A DNA stretch of 5,746 bases from Gammaproteobacteria bacterium. Its GTDB lineage: Bacteria; Pseudomonadota; Gammaproteobacteria; UBA6429; Thiohalophilaceae. Positions 1 to 5,400 of the stretch are shown piece after piece. Below the pieces are notes generated by a model. It was not told the DNA's origin and ran no database searches. It worked only from the letters and a program-made list of their open reading frames with translations. The translations under genes were made by a program, and so were the position numbers. Each line of letters opens with the position of its first letter. The stretch's first letter is position 1. Where the stretch lies: assembly GCA_024641445.1 (NCBI GenBank), contig JAHEDA010000165.1:1-5746 (forward strand), read 5' to 3'.

Positions 1-66
1 GGCTGGCGATACGCCGTGTCGCTTAAGACTTATTCCACGGTCGTATCGATTAATTCATGTTTCATC

Positions 67-126
67 ATTCCCGCCCAGGCGGGAATCCAGTAAATTTGGC
101 GCATGGGCTCCCGTCTGGGCGGGAAT
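67..126. repeat. REP-like inverted repeat pair upstream of coaD
   Basis: Two GC-rich palindromic units face each other. Unit 1 (67-86) is a perfect 9-base palindrome, ATTCCCGCC-CA-GGCGGGAAT. Unit 2 (109-124) is TCCCGTC-TG-GGCGGGA, with one G-T wobble. The outer 12 bases of the pair (67-78 and 115-126) are exact reverse complements. The match extends to 67-89 against 104-126 with 20 of 23 positions paired, leaving a 14-base loop. Either each unit folds alone or the pair folds as one long hairpin. The core resembles the 'ATTCCCGCnnnnGCGGGAAT' repeats dispersed in many gammaproteobacterial genomes. There is no T-run, so it is not a classic terminator. In mRNA it could stabilise or insulate an upstream transcript. 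Copy number elsewhere in the genome cannot be seen here. Confidence 0.8.
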
Positions 127-173
127 CACCGATAAACACTCACCCCTGAAGGGTCCGTAGGACGAGAAGCCGT

Positions 174-653
174 ATGCATATCCGCGCCATCTATCCGGGT
201 ACGTTTGACCCCATTACCAATGGCCACACCGATCTTGTCCATCGCGCTGCGCGTATCTTTGATGAGGTCATCGTGGCGGTGGCGAAGTACAGTGGCAAGC
301 AGGCGGTGTTTTCCATGGAGGAGCGGATCAGTCTGGCGCAGGATATCCTGACCGGACACAAGAATGTCGTGGTCTGCGGCTTCGATAGCCTGTTGGTGGA
401 TTTTATGCGCGAGAAGCAGGCAACAGTCATCCTGCGTGGTCTGCGTGCGGTGTCTGACTTTGAATATGAATTTCAGCTCGCCAGTATGAATCGCCATCTC
501 GACGCCGAGATCGAGACCATGTTCCTGACTCCCGCCGAGCAATATTCCTATATATCCTCCAGCCTGGTGCGGGAAATTGCCAAGCTCAATGGCGACGTAT
601 CACCCTTTGTCCATGCCAAGGTTGTGGCTGCATTAAAGGCAAGATTCCGCTAA
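174..653 (+). CDS. coaD: Phosphopantetheine adenylyltransferase
   Basis: This cytosolic enzyme transfers AMP from ATP to 4'-phosphopantetheine, giving dephospho-CoA, the penultimate step of coenzyme A synthesis. The 159-residue product equals the usual length of the family. The nucleotidyltransferase signature PGTFDPITNGH lies at residues 8-18, with T10 and H18 in the nucleotide-binding TxxxH position. K42 lies in YSGKQ, RGLR is at 88-91 (R88 and R91 contact substrates in the E. coli enzyme), and ISSSLVRE at 127-134 is the second ATP-binding motif. The start is the only one that keeps the N-terminal beta strand intact. AGGA at 159-162 with GAG at 164-166 is a modest ribosome binding site. A REP-like pair lies upstream. 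The ferredoxin gene follows after 53 bases, probably in one transcript. The long antisense reading frame through this gene is a coding shadow. Confidence 0.97.
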   Translation: MHIRAIYPGTFDPITNGHTDLVHRAARIFDEVIVAVAKYSGKQAVFSMEERISLAQDILTGHKNVVVCGFDSLLVDFMREKQATVILRGLRAVSDFEYEFQLASMNRHLDAEIETMFLTPAEQYSYISSSLVREIAKLNGDVSPFVHAKVVAALKARFR

Positions 654-664
654 AATCCGCGCCT

Positions 665-683
665 CACCGGGCCGATACCGGTG
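665..683 (+). other. Small hairpin between coaD and the ferredoxin gene
   Basis: CACCGG (665-670) and CCGGTG (678-683) are perfect 6-base arms around a 7-base loop. No uridine run follows, so full termination is unlikely. It could pause transcription or protect the mRNA between coaD and the ferredoxin gene, and it ends 15 bases before the ferredoxin ribosome binding site. It may also be chance in a GC-rich spacer. Confidence 0.3.
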
Positions 684-706
684 TAGCTGTTTCTGTCGGA
701 GCCGTT

Positions 707-964
707 ATGTCCCTGCTAATTACTGATGAATGCATCAACTGCGACGTGTGCGAGCCGGAGTGCCCGAACAACGCCATTGCGCAGGGTGATGAAATCTACG
801 AGATCAATCCCAATCTGTGTACCGAGTGTGTCGGTCACTTTACTGAGCCTCAGTGTATCGAGGTCTGCCCGGTCGACTGCATCATCAATGACCCCGACAA
901 TAAAGAGAATAACGACCAGCTCAAGTTGAAATACACCAAACTTACCGGCAAGCAAGTCGCCTGA
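707..964 (+). CDS. fdx: 2[4Fe-4S] ferredoxin, Allochromatium (YfhL/Fdx) type
   Basis: This is a small soluble electron carrier of 85 residues. The N-terminal motif is C9-x2-C12-x2-C15-x3-C19-P; the second is C38-x2-C41-x8-C50-x3-C54-P. By family rule, C9, C12, C15 and C54 bind one cluster and C38, C41, C50 and C19 the other. The eight-residue gap between C41 and C50 (VGHFTEPQ) and the charged helical tail (about 60-85) are the hallmarks of the A. vinosum-type ferredoxin, in which one cluster has an unusually low potential. A ninth cysteine, C58, sits in CPVDCI as in the A. vinosum protein. The start follows a good ribosome binding site, GGAG at 698-701. The gene follows coaD and ends at a strong terminator. 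The redox partner is not shown by context; roles in Fe-S assembly or reductive metabolism are guesses. Confidence 0.95.
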   Translation: MSLLITDECINCDVCEPECPNNAIAQGDEIYEINPNLCTECVGHFTEPQCIEVCPVDCIINDPDNKENNDQLKLKYTKLTGKQVA

Positions 965-985
965 ATGAATCACAACCCCCATCAT

Positions 986-1007
986 AAGCCCCGTAAGGGG
1001 CTTTTTT
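986..1007 (+). terminator. Rho-independent terminator after the ferredoxin gene
   Basis: A perfect 7-base stem, AAGCCCC (986-992) with GGGGCTT (997-1003), closes a GTAA loop of the stable GNRA type and runs into six T residues (1002-1007). It begins 22 bases after the ferredoxin stop. This closes the coaD-fdx unit and implies that the downstream peptidase gene has its own promoter. Confidence 0.93.
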
Positions 1008-1109
1008 ATTCCAACCAAATACCTGGGGCCACAGAGGGGGCAGAGAATGAGGAGGCAAAATATCACGATGCCCTGGGTTTGCGAAAATGTAGAAATACTG
1101 TTGTCTGGT

Positions 1110-1115
1110 TATACT
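1110..1115 (+). promoter_or_regulatory. Candidate -10 box for the gamma-glutamyltranspeptidase gene
   Basis: TATACT at 1110-1115 matches the sigma-70 -10 consensus at five of six positions. The best -35 partner, TGTAGA at 1088-1093 with a 16-base spacer, matches only three of six. A promoter is expected somewhere in 1008-1202 because a strong terminator separates this gene from the ferredoxin gene. Transcription would start near 1122, leaving a leader of about 80 bases. A competing pair is TTGTCT (1101-1106) with TAGTCT (1125-1130), spacer 18. Confidence 0.35.
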
Positions 1116-1202
1116 CAAGTGTCTTAGTCTGTGCTCATCGCTCAGCGAAAAGTTATGGCCGCACAAGCCCTCAACTCATGTGAGACAACCAACGGACTCG
1201 AC

Positions 1203-2864
1203 ATGCGCTATCTATCATTGCTAATTACACTCGCTCTCTCCTCCACGATTGCCCATGCACAGACGCCATCGGCGATGGCGGTCGCCAGTGCCCATTCCAC
1301 TGCGACAGCAGCAGGCATCAACATCCTTGAACACGGTGGCAATGCCTTTGATGCCGCTGTGGCGGTCAGCGCCACCCTGGCGGTGGTCGAGCCCTATAGT
1401 TCAGGTATGGGTGGCGGTGGTTTCTGGCTATTACACCGCGAGCTCGACAAACGCGACATCATGATCGATGGGCGTGAGCGTGCACCACTTAAGGCGCATC
1501 GCACAATGTATCAAGATACAAAAGGCGAGGTGATCGAAGGCCTCTCAGTCGATGGGCCGCTCGCCGCCGGTATCCCCGGTGAGGCGGCGGCGCTGGTTCA
1601 TATTGCCGCGCAGTATGGAAGGTTGCCGCTAAAGGTGACACTGGCACCGGCCATTCGTGCGGCGCATGAGGGTTTTGCCGTAACGGAACACTATCGACAA
1701 GTGGCAAAATTTCGGCTTGAGGTATTGCGCAAATCGCCTGCTGCAGCAGCGATTTTCTTGTATCGGAACGACGTCCCTCCGGTTGGATATATCATCAAAC
1801 AACCCGATCTGGCTCACACCCTTGAGCAGTTCGCGCTGAAGGGGCGTACAGGATTTTATAGCGGCGAGGTGGCGAAAAAATTGATCGCAGGTATCAATGC
1901 CGCCGGTGGAATCTGGTCAGAAAAAGATTTGCAGACGTATCAGATCAAAGAACGCACACCCACGCGTTTTAGCTATGCGGGGTACACCATCACCTCGGCA
2001 TCACCCCCTTCTTCCGGTGGTGTGGTACTGACAGAGAGCCTCAACACCCTGAGTCAGCTCCCCTACACACAGGCGGATTCCCTGCATCGCATACACTATG
2101 TGGTGGAGTCCATACGCCGCGCCTATCGTGACCGTGCCGAATATCTTGGTGATCCTGACTTTGTCGCAATACCATTAAAGCACCTCACGAGCATGGCCTA
2201 TGCCAAAGAGCTTGCGCAATCTATCGAGCCCGACAAGGCTACGCCGAGTGAGTTTCTCAATGCGGTCGCACCTGCACCAAGTGGTAATCACACCACGCAC
2301 TTTTCAATTCTTGATAAAGAGGGTAACCGTGTCGCGGCCACCTTGAGTGTGAATTATCCCTTTGGCTCCGGTTTTGTCCCACCGGGGACAGGGGTGTTGC
2401 TTAATGACGAGATGGATGATTTTTCCGCAAAACCGGATGTCCCCAATGTCTACGGGCTCGTGGGAGCCGAGGCCAATGCGATTGACCCGGGTAAGCGTAT
2501 GCTCTCCAGTATGAGCCCTACGTTTGTGGAAGGACCACAGCGTGTTGCCATCCTCGGCACACCCGGCGGTAGTCGTATAATCACCATGGTACTGCAAGGT
2601 ATTCTTGCTGTTACCGAAAATCAGAACGCCGAGACAATTGTGAGTCAACCGCGTTATCACCACCAATATCTACCCGACACGATTCAATACGAGGCCGGTG
2701 CCATCAGTGATGATCAGGGTACACAACTGGAGGCGATGGGTTACAACCTCAGGTTGATAGAAGGTGGTTATGGCAACATGCAGGTTGTGCTGTGGGATAA
2801 GGCCAACAACAACGTTTCGGCAGCCAGCGACCCCCGCGGTATCGGGACATCGCGGGTCAAGTAA
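1203..2864 (+). CDS. ggt: Gamma-glutamyltranspeptidase, periplasmic, self-cleaving
   Basis: It cleaves the gamma-glutamyl bond of glutathione and related compounds, transferring the glutamyl group to water or an amino acid. The product is 553 residues. A Sec signal peptide (MRYLSLLITLALSSTIAHAQ) ends near residue 19 or 20, so it acts in the periplasm. Conserved blocks in order: GGNAFDAAVAV (45-55), SGMGGGGF (67-74), GREXAP-type block with R91 for the glutamyl carboxylate, GIPGEAAAL (123-131), then NHTTH. T364 (codon 2292-2294) is the predicted autocleavage site and catalytic N-terminal Thr of the small subunit. MDDFS (404-408), SSMSP (435-439, oxyanion hole) and GTPGGSRIIT (452-461) follow. 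The lid-loop segment KPDVPNVYG with its Tyr is present, as in E. coli and unlike Bacillus subtilis. The start at 1203 was chosen over an upstream GTG at 1131, which would bury the signal peptide. A weak GGA (1194-1196) precedes it. All catalytic residues appear intact. Confidence 0.95.
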   Translation: MRYLSLLITLALSSTIAHAQTPSAMAVASAHSTATAAGINILEHGGNAFDAAVAVSATLAVVEPYSSGMGGGGFWLLHRELDKRDIMIDGRERAPLKAHRTMYQDTKGEVIEGLSVDGPLAAGIPGEAAALVHIAAQYGRLPLKVTLAPAIRAAHEGFAVTEHYRQVAKFRLEVLRKSPAAAAIFLYRNDVPPVGYIIKQPDLAHTLEQFALKGRTGFYSGEVAKKLIAGINAAGGIWSEKDLQTYQIKERTPTRFSYAGYTITSASPPSSGGVVLTESLNTLSQLPYTQADSLHRIHYVVESIRRAYRDRAEYLGDPDFVAIPLKHLTSMAYAKELAQSIEPDKATPSEFLNAVAPAPSGNHTTHFSILDKEGNRVAATLSVNYPFGSGFVPPGTGVLLNDEMDDFSAKPDVPNVYGLVGAEANAIDPGKRMLSSMSPTFVEGPQRVAILGTPGGSRIITMVLQGILAVTENQNAETIVSQPRYHHQYLPDTIQYEAGAISDDQGTQLEAMGYNLRLIEGGYGNMQVVLWDKANNNVSAASDPRGIGTSRVK

Positions 2865-2936
2865 ACAGGGTCTCGCTCGCTATAGTTGGAAAGTAGCAGC
2901 GGGGACTGATTAAGCGCGGCCAGGTGACTTCGAACG

Positions 2937-3149
2937 ATGGTAGACACGATGAAAGATGTTACTCTCCTTCTACTCGTCAGCAGTATCTTCTTCTGCGCTT
3001 GCAGTACAGAGACGGCGAAGCGCACCGGGTATGAAATGATGAAACAATACGATCGGCAGAAGTGTCTCAATGACCCGAAGATAGAATGTCCAAACTACCC
3101 AAGCTATAACGAGTACGAGCGAATGCGTAATGAGAATGCACCAAAGTAA
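2937..3149 (+). CDS. Small putative outer-membrane lipoprotein, function unknown
   Basis: I do not recognise a named family. The 70-residue product has a charged start, a hydrophobic stretch (about residues 8-19) and a lipobox ending at C22 (F-C-A-C). C20 is a less likely alternative because Phe would sit at -1. Residues S23 and T24 follow the cysteine, so by the +2 rule sorting to the outer membrane is expected. The mature part is short, very polar and Tyr-rich, with two further cysteines (C43 and C51) around a Pro/Asn segment that could form a disulfide, and no transmembrane helix. The ribosome binding site AGGTGA (2922-2927) sits 9 bases before the ATG at 2937; an in-frame ATG at 2949 would still leave a signal peptide. 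It lies 72 bases after ggt on the same strand. A TATAGT at 2881-2886 could be a private -10 box, but no good -35 is seen. Confidence 0.75.
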   Translation: MVDTMKDVTLLLLVSSIFFCACSTETAKRTGYEMMKQYDRQKCLNDPKIECPNYPSYNEYERMRNENAPK

Positions 3150-3351
3150 ATTGATGCATTGATTGTGATTTTTCGATGAAATTACTGTGGTGGTATCACG
3201 TCTTGACGGTATGTCTACCGCGTTGAGTATCGTTATTTATACCTTCATCAGAGACATCGAGGTCACGTTATCTTTACACCAAGAGACACTCGACTGCCTC
3301 GCTGCTGCTGTGCCAGTCATACTTGGAATGAGGCTCATCACCGTGCACGGA

Positions 3352-3381
3352 TCCATAGTCGCACCAAAATAATTATATAAT
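3352..3381 (+). promoter_or_regulatory. Candidate sigma-70 promoter for the VOC/flavoprotein unit
   Basis: A perfect TATAAT lies at 3376-3381 in an AT-rich stretch. The upstream element TCCATA (3352-3357, spacer 18) matches the -35 consensus at only three of six positions. Transcription would start near 3388, giving a leader of about 14 bases that still contains the ribosome binding site AGGGA (3390-3394) ahead of the ATG at 3402. No operator-like palindrome is evident. Confidence 0.55.
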
Positions 3382-3401
3382 CAGCATGCAGGGACTGAAC
3401 A

Positions 3402-3821
3402 ATGAAACCACGCATTAGTATGATTACCCTGGGTGTAAGTGACCTGGCTACATCTGTGAAATTTTACGAGCAGGGATTGAGGTTTCCGCGCATGGAGTCA
3501 CCACCCGAGGTGGCCTTCTTCACTCTCGATGGGACCTGGCTCGGCCTGTATGGGCGTGAGGCATTGGCAGAAGATGCGCATATTTCGGCCGAGGGTGAGG
3601 GCTTCCGCTCGTTTTCACTTGCACACAATCTTCACTCCGAGACCGAGGTAGATGCAGTAATGGAGCAGGCGATGGCCGCTGGTGCAACGCTCGTGAAGAA
3701 ACCGCAGAAGGTTTTTTGGGGTGGCTACAGCGGTTATTTTAAGGACCCGGACGGTCACCTGTGGGAGATCGCCCACAACCCGCTGTTTTGGATTGGGCCG
3801 CAGGATGTCACTGTACCTTAA
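3402..3821 (+). CDS. VOC (glyoxalase/dioxygenase fold) family protein
   Basis: The 139-residue protein has two beta-alpha-beta-beta-beta modules. Module 1 spans about residues 4-52, with ITLGVSDLATSVKFYEQGL typical of the first strand and helix. Module 2 spans about 69-126, with a helix near 81-94 and the hallmark end FKDPDGHLWEIAHNP (113-127). In metal-dependent members each module gives a ligand from its first and last strand. Here module 2 keeps H75 and E122, but module 1 has T9 and nonpolar or Tyr residues (L49, Y50). A full glyoxalase I site is therefore not evident, and no specific reaction can be assigned. Possible roles are a lyase, a dioxygenase-like enzyme or a ligand-binding/resistance protein. 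The start has a good ribosome binding site (AGGGA, 3390-3394). The flavoprotein gene follows 19 bases later, implying co-transcription. Confidence 0.9.
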   Translation: MKPRISMITLGVSDLATSVKFYEQGLRFPRMESPPEVAFFTLDGTWLGLYGREALAEDAHISAEGEGFRSFSLAHNLHSETEVDAVMEQAMAAGATLVKKPQKVFWGGYSGYFKDPDGHLWEIAHNPLFWIGPQDVTVP

Positions 3822-3840
3822 AATCTGCTAAAACCATACG

Positions 3841-4365
3841 ATGAAACTCCTCGCCATCTCCGGCAGCCTGCGTACCACCTCCAACAACTCGGCGCTCCTG
3901 CGTGCGCTCGCACGCTTGGCGCCGGCGACGATCTCGGTCGAGCTCTACACAGAGCTGGGTAGTCTACCGTTGTTTAATCCGGACCTTGAGAATACCAATA
4001 TCCCCGTCGTGAGCCGGTTGCGAGAAAAATTGATCGCCGCCGACGGTGTGGTGATCGCCAGCCCGGAATACGCGCATGGCGTCACTGGCCCAATCAAGAA
4101 CGGCCTAGATTGGATGGTAGGCTGCGAGGCCTTTGTGTATAAGCCGGTGGCGCTGCTCAATGCCTCACCCCGAGCCGTGCATGCCCAAGCGGCACTCAAG
4201 GAAACCCTCACCGTCATGTCGGCGCGGCTGATTGAGGCGGCATTCATTACACTACCCATCCTCGGTTCCCGCCTGGACGAAGACGGCTTGGTGGAACATC
4301 TGGAGATCGCCCAGTCCCTGCGGCAGATGCTGTCGGCATTTCAGGCCGCGATTGAGCACAGTTAA
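3841..4365 (+). CDS. NADPH-dependent FMN reductase family flavoprotein
   Basis: This is a flavodoxin-fold cytosolic oxidoreductase of 174 residues, the usual length of the YieF/ChrR/AzoR-like NADPH-dependent FMN reductase group. The FMN phosphate loop is GSLRTTSNN (8-16), directly after the first beta strand. The central signature SPEYAHGVTGPIKNGLDW (74-91) covers the flavin ring contact and dimer helix, and KPVALLNASPR (101-111) forms the next strand and loop. Members reduce FMN, quinones, chromate or azo dyes with NAD(P)H; which applies here cannot be told. The ATG at 3841 is fixed by the motif starting at residue 8. No Shine-Dalgarno sequence is visible in the 19 bases after the VOC gene, so translation may depend on coupling to that gene. 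Pairing with a VOC protein suggests electrophile or quinone detoxification, which is inference. Confidence 0.92.
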   Translation: MKLLAISGSLRTTSNNSALLRALARLAPATISVELYTELGSLPLFNPDLENTNIPVVSRLREKLIAADGVVIASPEYAHGVTGPIKNGLDWMVGCEAFVYKPVALLNASPRAVHAQAALKETLTVMSARLIEAAFITLPILGSRLDEDGLVEHLEIAQSLRQMLSAFQAAIEHS

Positions 4366-4426
4366 GGCCCCGCGAGAGACACGCAAAAATAATTTACATC
4401 CAGCACTTGTGACACTGTCTTTGTGA

Positions 4427-4456
4427 CGCAAGATCGCCGAAGATTGCGCTTATAAA
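4427..4456 (+). promoter_or_regulatory. Possible promoter/operator region before the hemolysin III gene
   Basis: TATAAA at 4451-4456 could be a -10 box, but no good -35 lies at proper spacing; TTGTGA at 4421-4426 is 24 bases upstream. Just before it, CGCAA (4427-4431) and TTGCG (4444-4448) form a short interrupted inverted repeat. TTGTGAC occurs twice (4407-4413 and 4421-4427). These may be regulator contacts or chance. The 126-base spacer has no clear terminator for the preceding flavoprotein gene. Confidence 0.25.
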
Positions 4457-4491
4457 TAACTCGATTGACCCTGGCAAGCAAGTGAGTATCA

Positions 4492-5106
4492 ATGTATCCC
4501 GGTGAACGACTGAACAGCCTGACCCATTTATTGGGCGCGGTAGTGGCCTTGGCAGGTCTGGTGATCCTGGTCGTATATGCATCGATGAATGGCGACGTCT
4601 GGCGTATCGTCAGTTTCAGTATCTATGGTGCCAGCCTGTTCCTCCTCTATCTCTTCTCCACCCTGTACCATAGTCTGCGTGGCCGCGCGAAGGTGATCTT
4701 TCAGAAGCTGGATTACATTGGGATCTATCTTTTGATAGCAGGGTCTTACACACCCTTCGTATTGGTGAGCCTGCGCGGTGTCTTGGGTTGGTCAATCTTT
4801 GGCGTGGTGTGGGGGCTGGCAGTGTTCGGTACCCTTATCGATACATTCTCATCGAGTAAGCGACGTATCCCACAGCTTGTTATTTACGTATTGATGGGTT
4901 GGGTTGCAATCGTCGCCATACAGCCTCTGGTGCAGGCACTATCACTGTCTGGATTTCTTTGGTTATTAGGGGGTGGCCTGTTTTATACATTCGGGATCAT
5001 CTTTTTTGCCCTGGACCACAAACTACACTTCCATGGTATCTGGCATCTCTTTGTATTGGCGGGGAGTGCTACACACTACTACACCATCATGTACTACGTC
5101 TTATAA
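4492..5106 (+). CDS. trhA: Hemolysin III / PAQR family integral membrane protein
   Basis: The 204-residue inner-membrane protein has seven predicted helices, at about 11-31, 38-58, 73-93, 98-116, 127-147, 153-173 and 183-202. The N-terminal motif GERLNSLTH (4-12) is typical of the family. The presumed zinc-site residues of the PAQR superfamily are all present: S56-x3-H60 at the end of helix 2, D74 at the start of helix 3, and H181-x3-H185 before helix 7. Bacterial members (E. coli YqfA/TrhA, Bacillus hemolysin III) are linked to membrane-lipid homeostasis; the hemolysin name comes from one Bacillus cereus protein and does not imply a toxin here. A hydrolase (ceramidase-like) activity is suspected for the superfamily. 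The start is preceded by GTGAG (4482-4486), a weak ribosome binding site. A DUF2905-type gene follows 7 bases after the stop. Confidence 0.93.
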   Translation: MYPGERLNSLTHLLGAVVALAGLVILVVYASMNGDVWRIVSFSIYGASLFLLYLFSTLYHSLRGRAKVIFQKLDYIGIYLLIAGSYTPFVLVSLRGVLGWSIFGVVWGLAVFGTLIDTFSSSKRRIPQLVIYVLMGWVAIVAIQPLVQALSLSGFLWLLGGGLFYTFGIIFFALDHKLHFHGIWHLFVLAGSATHYYTIMYYVL

Positions 5107-5113
5107 CGGGTGG

Positions 5114-5323
5114 ATGTGTAGGGTGCTGGGCATCACCGCTGGAATCATACTGGTCATCATCGGGCTGCTGGTTCAATGTGCCTCTGGTCTGGTACGGTGG
5201 GTTGGTCATCTTCCTGACGATATCCATTATGAGTCGGAAAATACTCGCATCTATATTCCAATCACATCAAAGGTCATACTTGGCTTTATCATTAGCCTGC
5301 TTTTATACCTGCTTTGGCGCTAG
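5114..5323 (+). CDS. DUF2905-type small membrane protein
   Basis: This 69-residue protein has two hydrophobic helices (about 5-22 and 53-67) separated by a polar hairpin. The hairpin holds GHLPDDI (31-37), matching the GxLPGDI signature of DUF2905, with Asp in place of the usual Gly. It is followed by an aromatic/Ile strand (IYIPI, 46-50) before helix 2, as in that family. Function of the family is unknown. The reading frame is open much farther upstream over the hemolysin III gene, but that part is a shadow; the family-like protein begins at or near the ATG at 5114, seven bases after the TAA of the preceding gene. No separated Shine-Dalgarno is seen (GGGTGG directly abuts the ATG), so reinitiation after the hemolysin III gene is likely. 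The two genes are probably one operon, both acting in the inner membrane. Confidence 0.82.
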   Translation: MCRVLGITAGIILVIIGLLVQCASGLVRWVGHLPDDIHYESENTRIYIPITSKVILGFIISLLLYLLWR

Positions 5324-5400
5324 CCATATACAGAAATTGTTTTAAATGTGGTACTCCGCTAGGCTGTAAGCCAACGCCGTATCAATTGATGGAGAGAAAG

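Noticed and set aside
1..93. Frame open from base 1 ending in IIPAQAGIQ at a TAA (91-93) as the tail of an upstream gene
   Set aside because: The end is simply the translated REP repeat, all three frames are short here, and no family is recognisable; an upstream tail cannot be confirmed or excluded.
126..542. 138-codon frame on the - strand opposite coaD
   Set aside because: It is a shadow of coaD: no family motifs, no ribosome binding site, and it runs through the REP pair.
716..1066. 116-codon - strand frame over the ferredoxin gene
   Set aside because: It runs through the rho-independent terminator and mirrors a clearly coding ferredoxin gene; no recognisable domain.
1131..1202. 24-residue N-terminal extension of the peptidase from a GTG at 1131
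   Set aside because: It would place a polar segment before a textbook signal peptide that starts with the ATG at 1203.
2304..2666. 120-codon - strand frame inside ggt
   Set aside because: It lies opposite the most conserved part of the peptidase (catalytic Thr to GGSRIIT), so it is a shadow.
2829..2858. GC-rich inverted repeat at the end of ggt as a terminator
   Set aside because: The stem (GA...CCCGCG with CGCGGGTC) needs a two-base bulge, lies within the coding region and has no T-run.
2768..3070. 100-codon - strand frame over the ggt end and lipoprotein
   Set aside because: The + strand gene has a good ribosome binding site and lipobox; the antisense frame has neither a domain nor a start signal.
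3187..3372. 61-codon + strand frame with a GTG start
   Set aside because: No ribosome binding site, no recognisable domain, and the predicted promoter of the next gene follows directly.
4899..5345. 148-codon + strand frame across the hemolysin III and DUF2905 genes
   Set aside because: It is in a third frame relative to two family-recognisable proteins and shows no motif; shadow.
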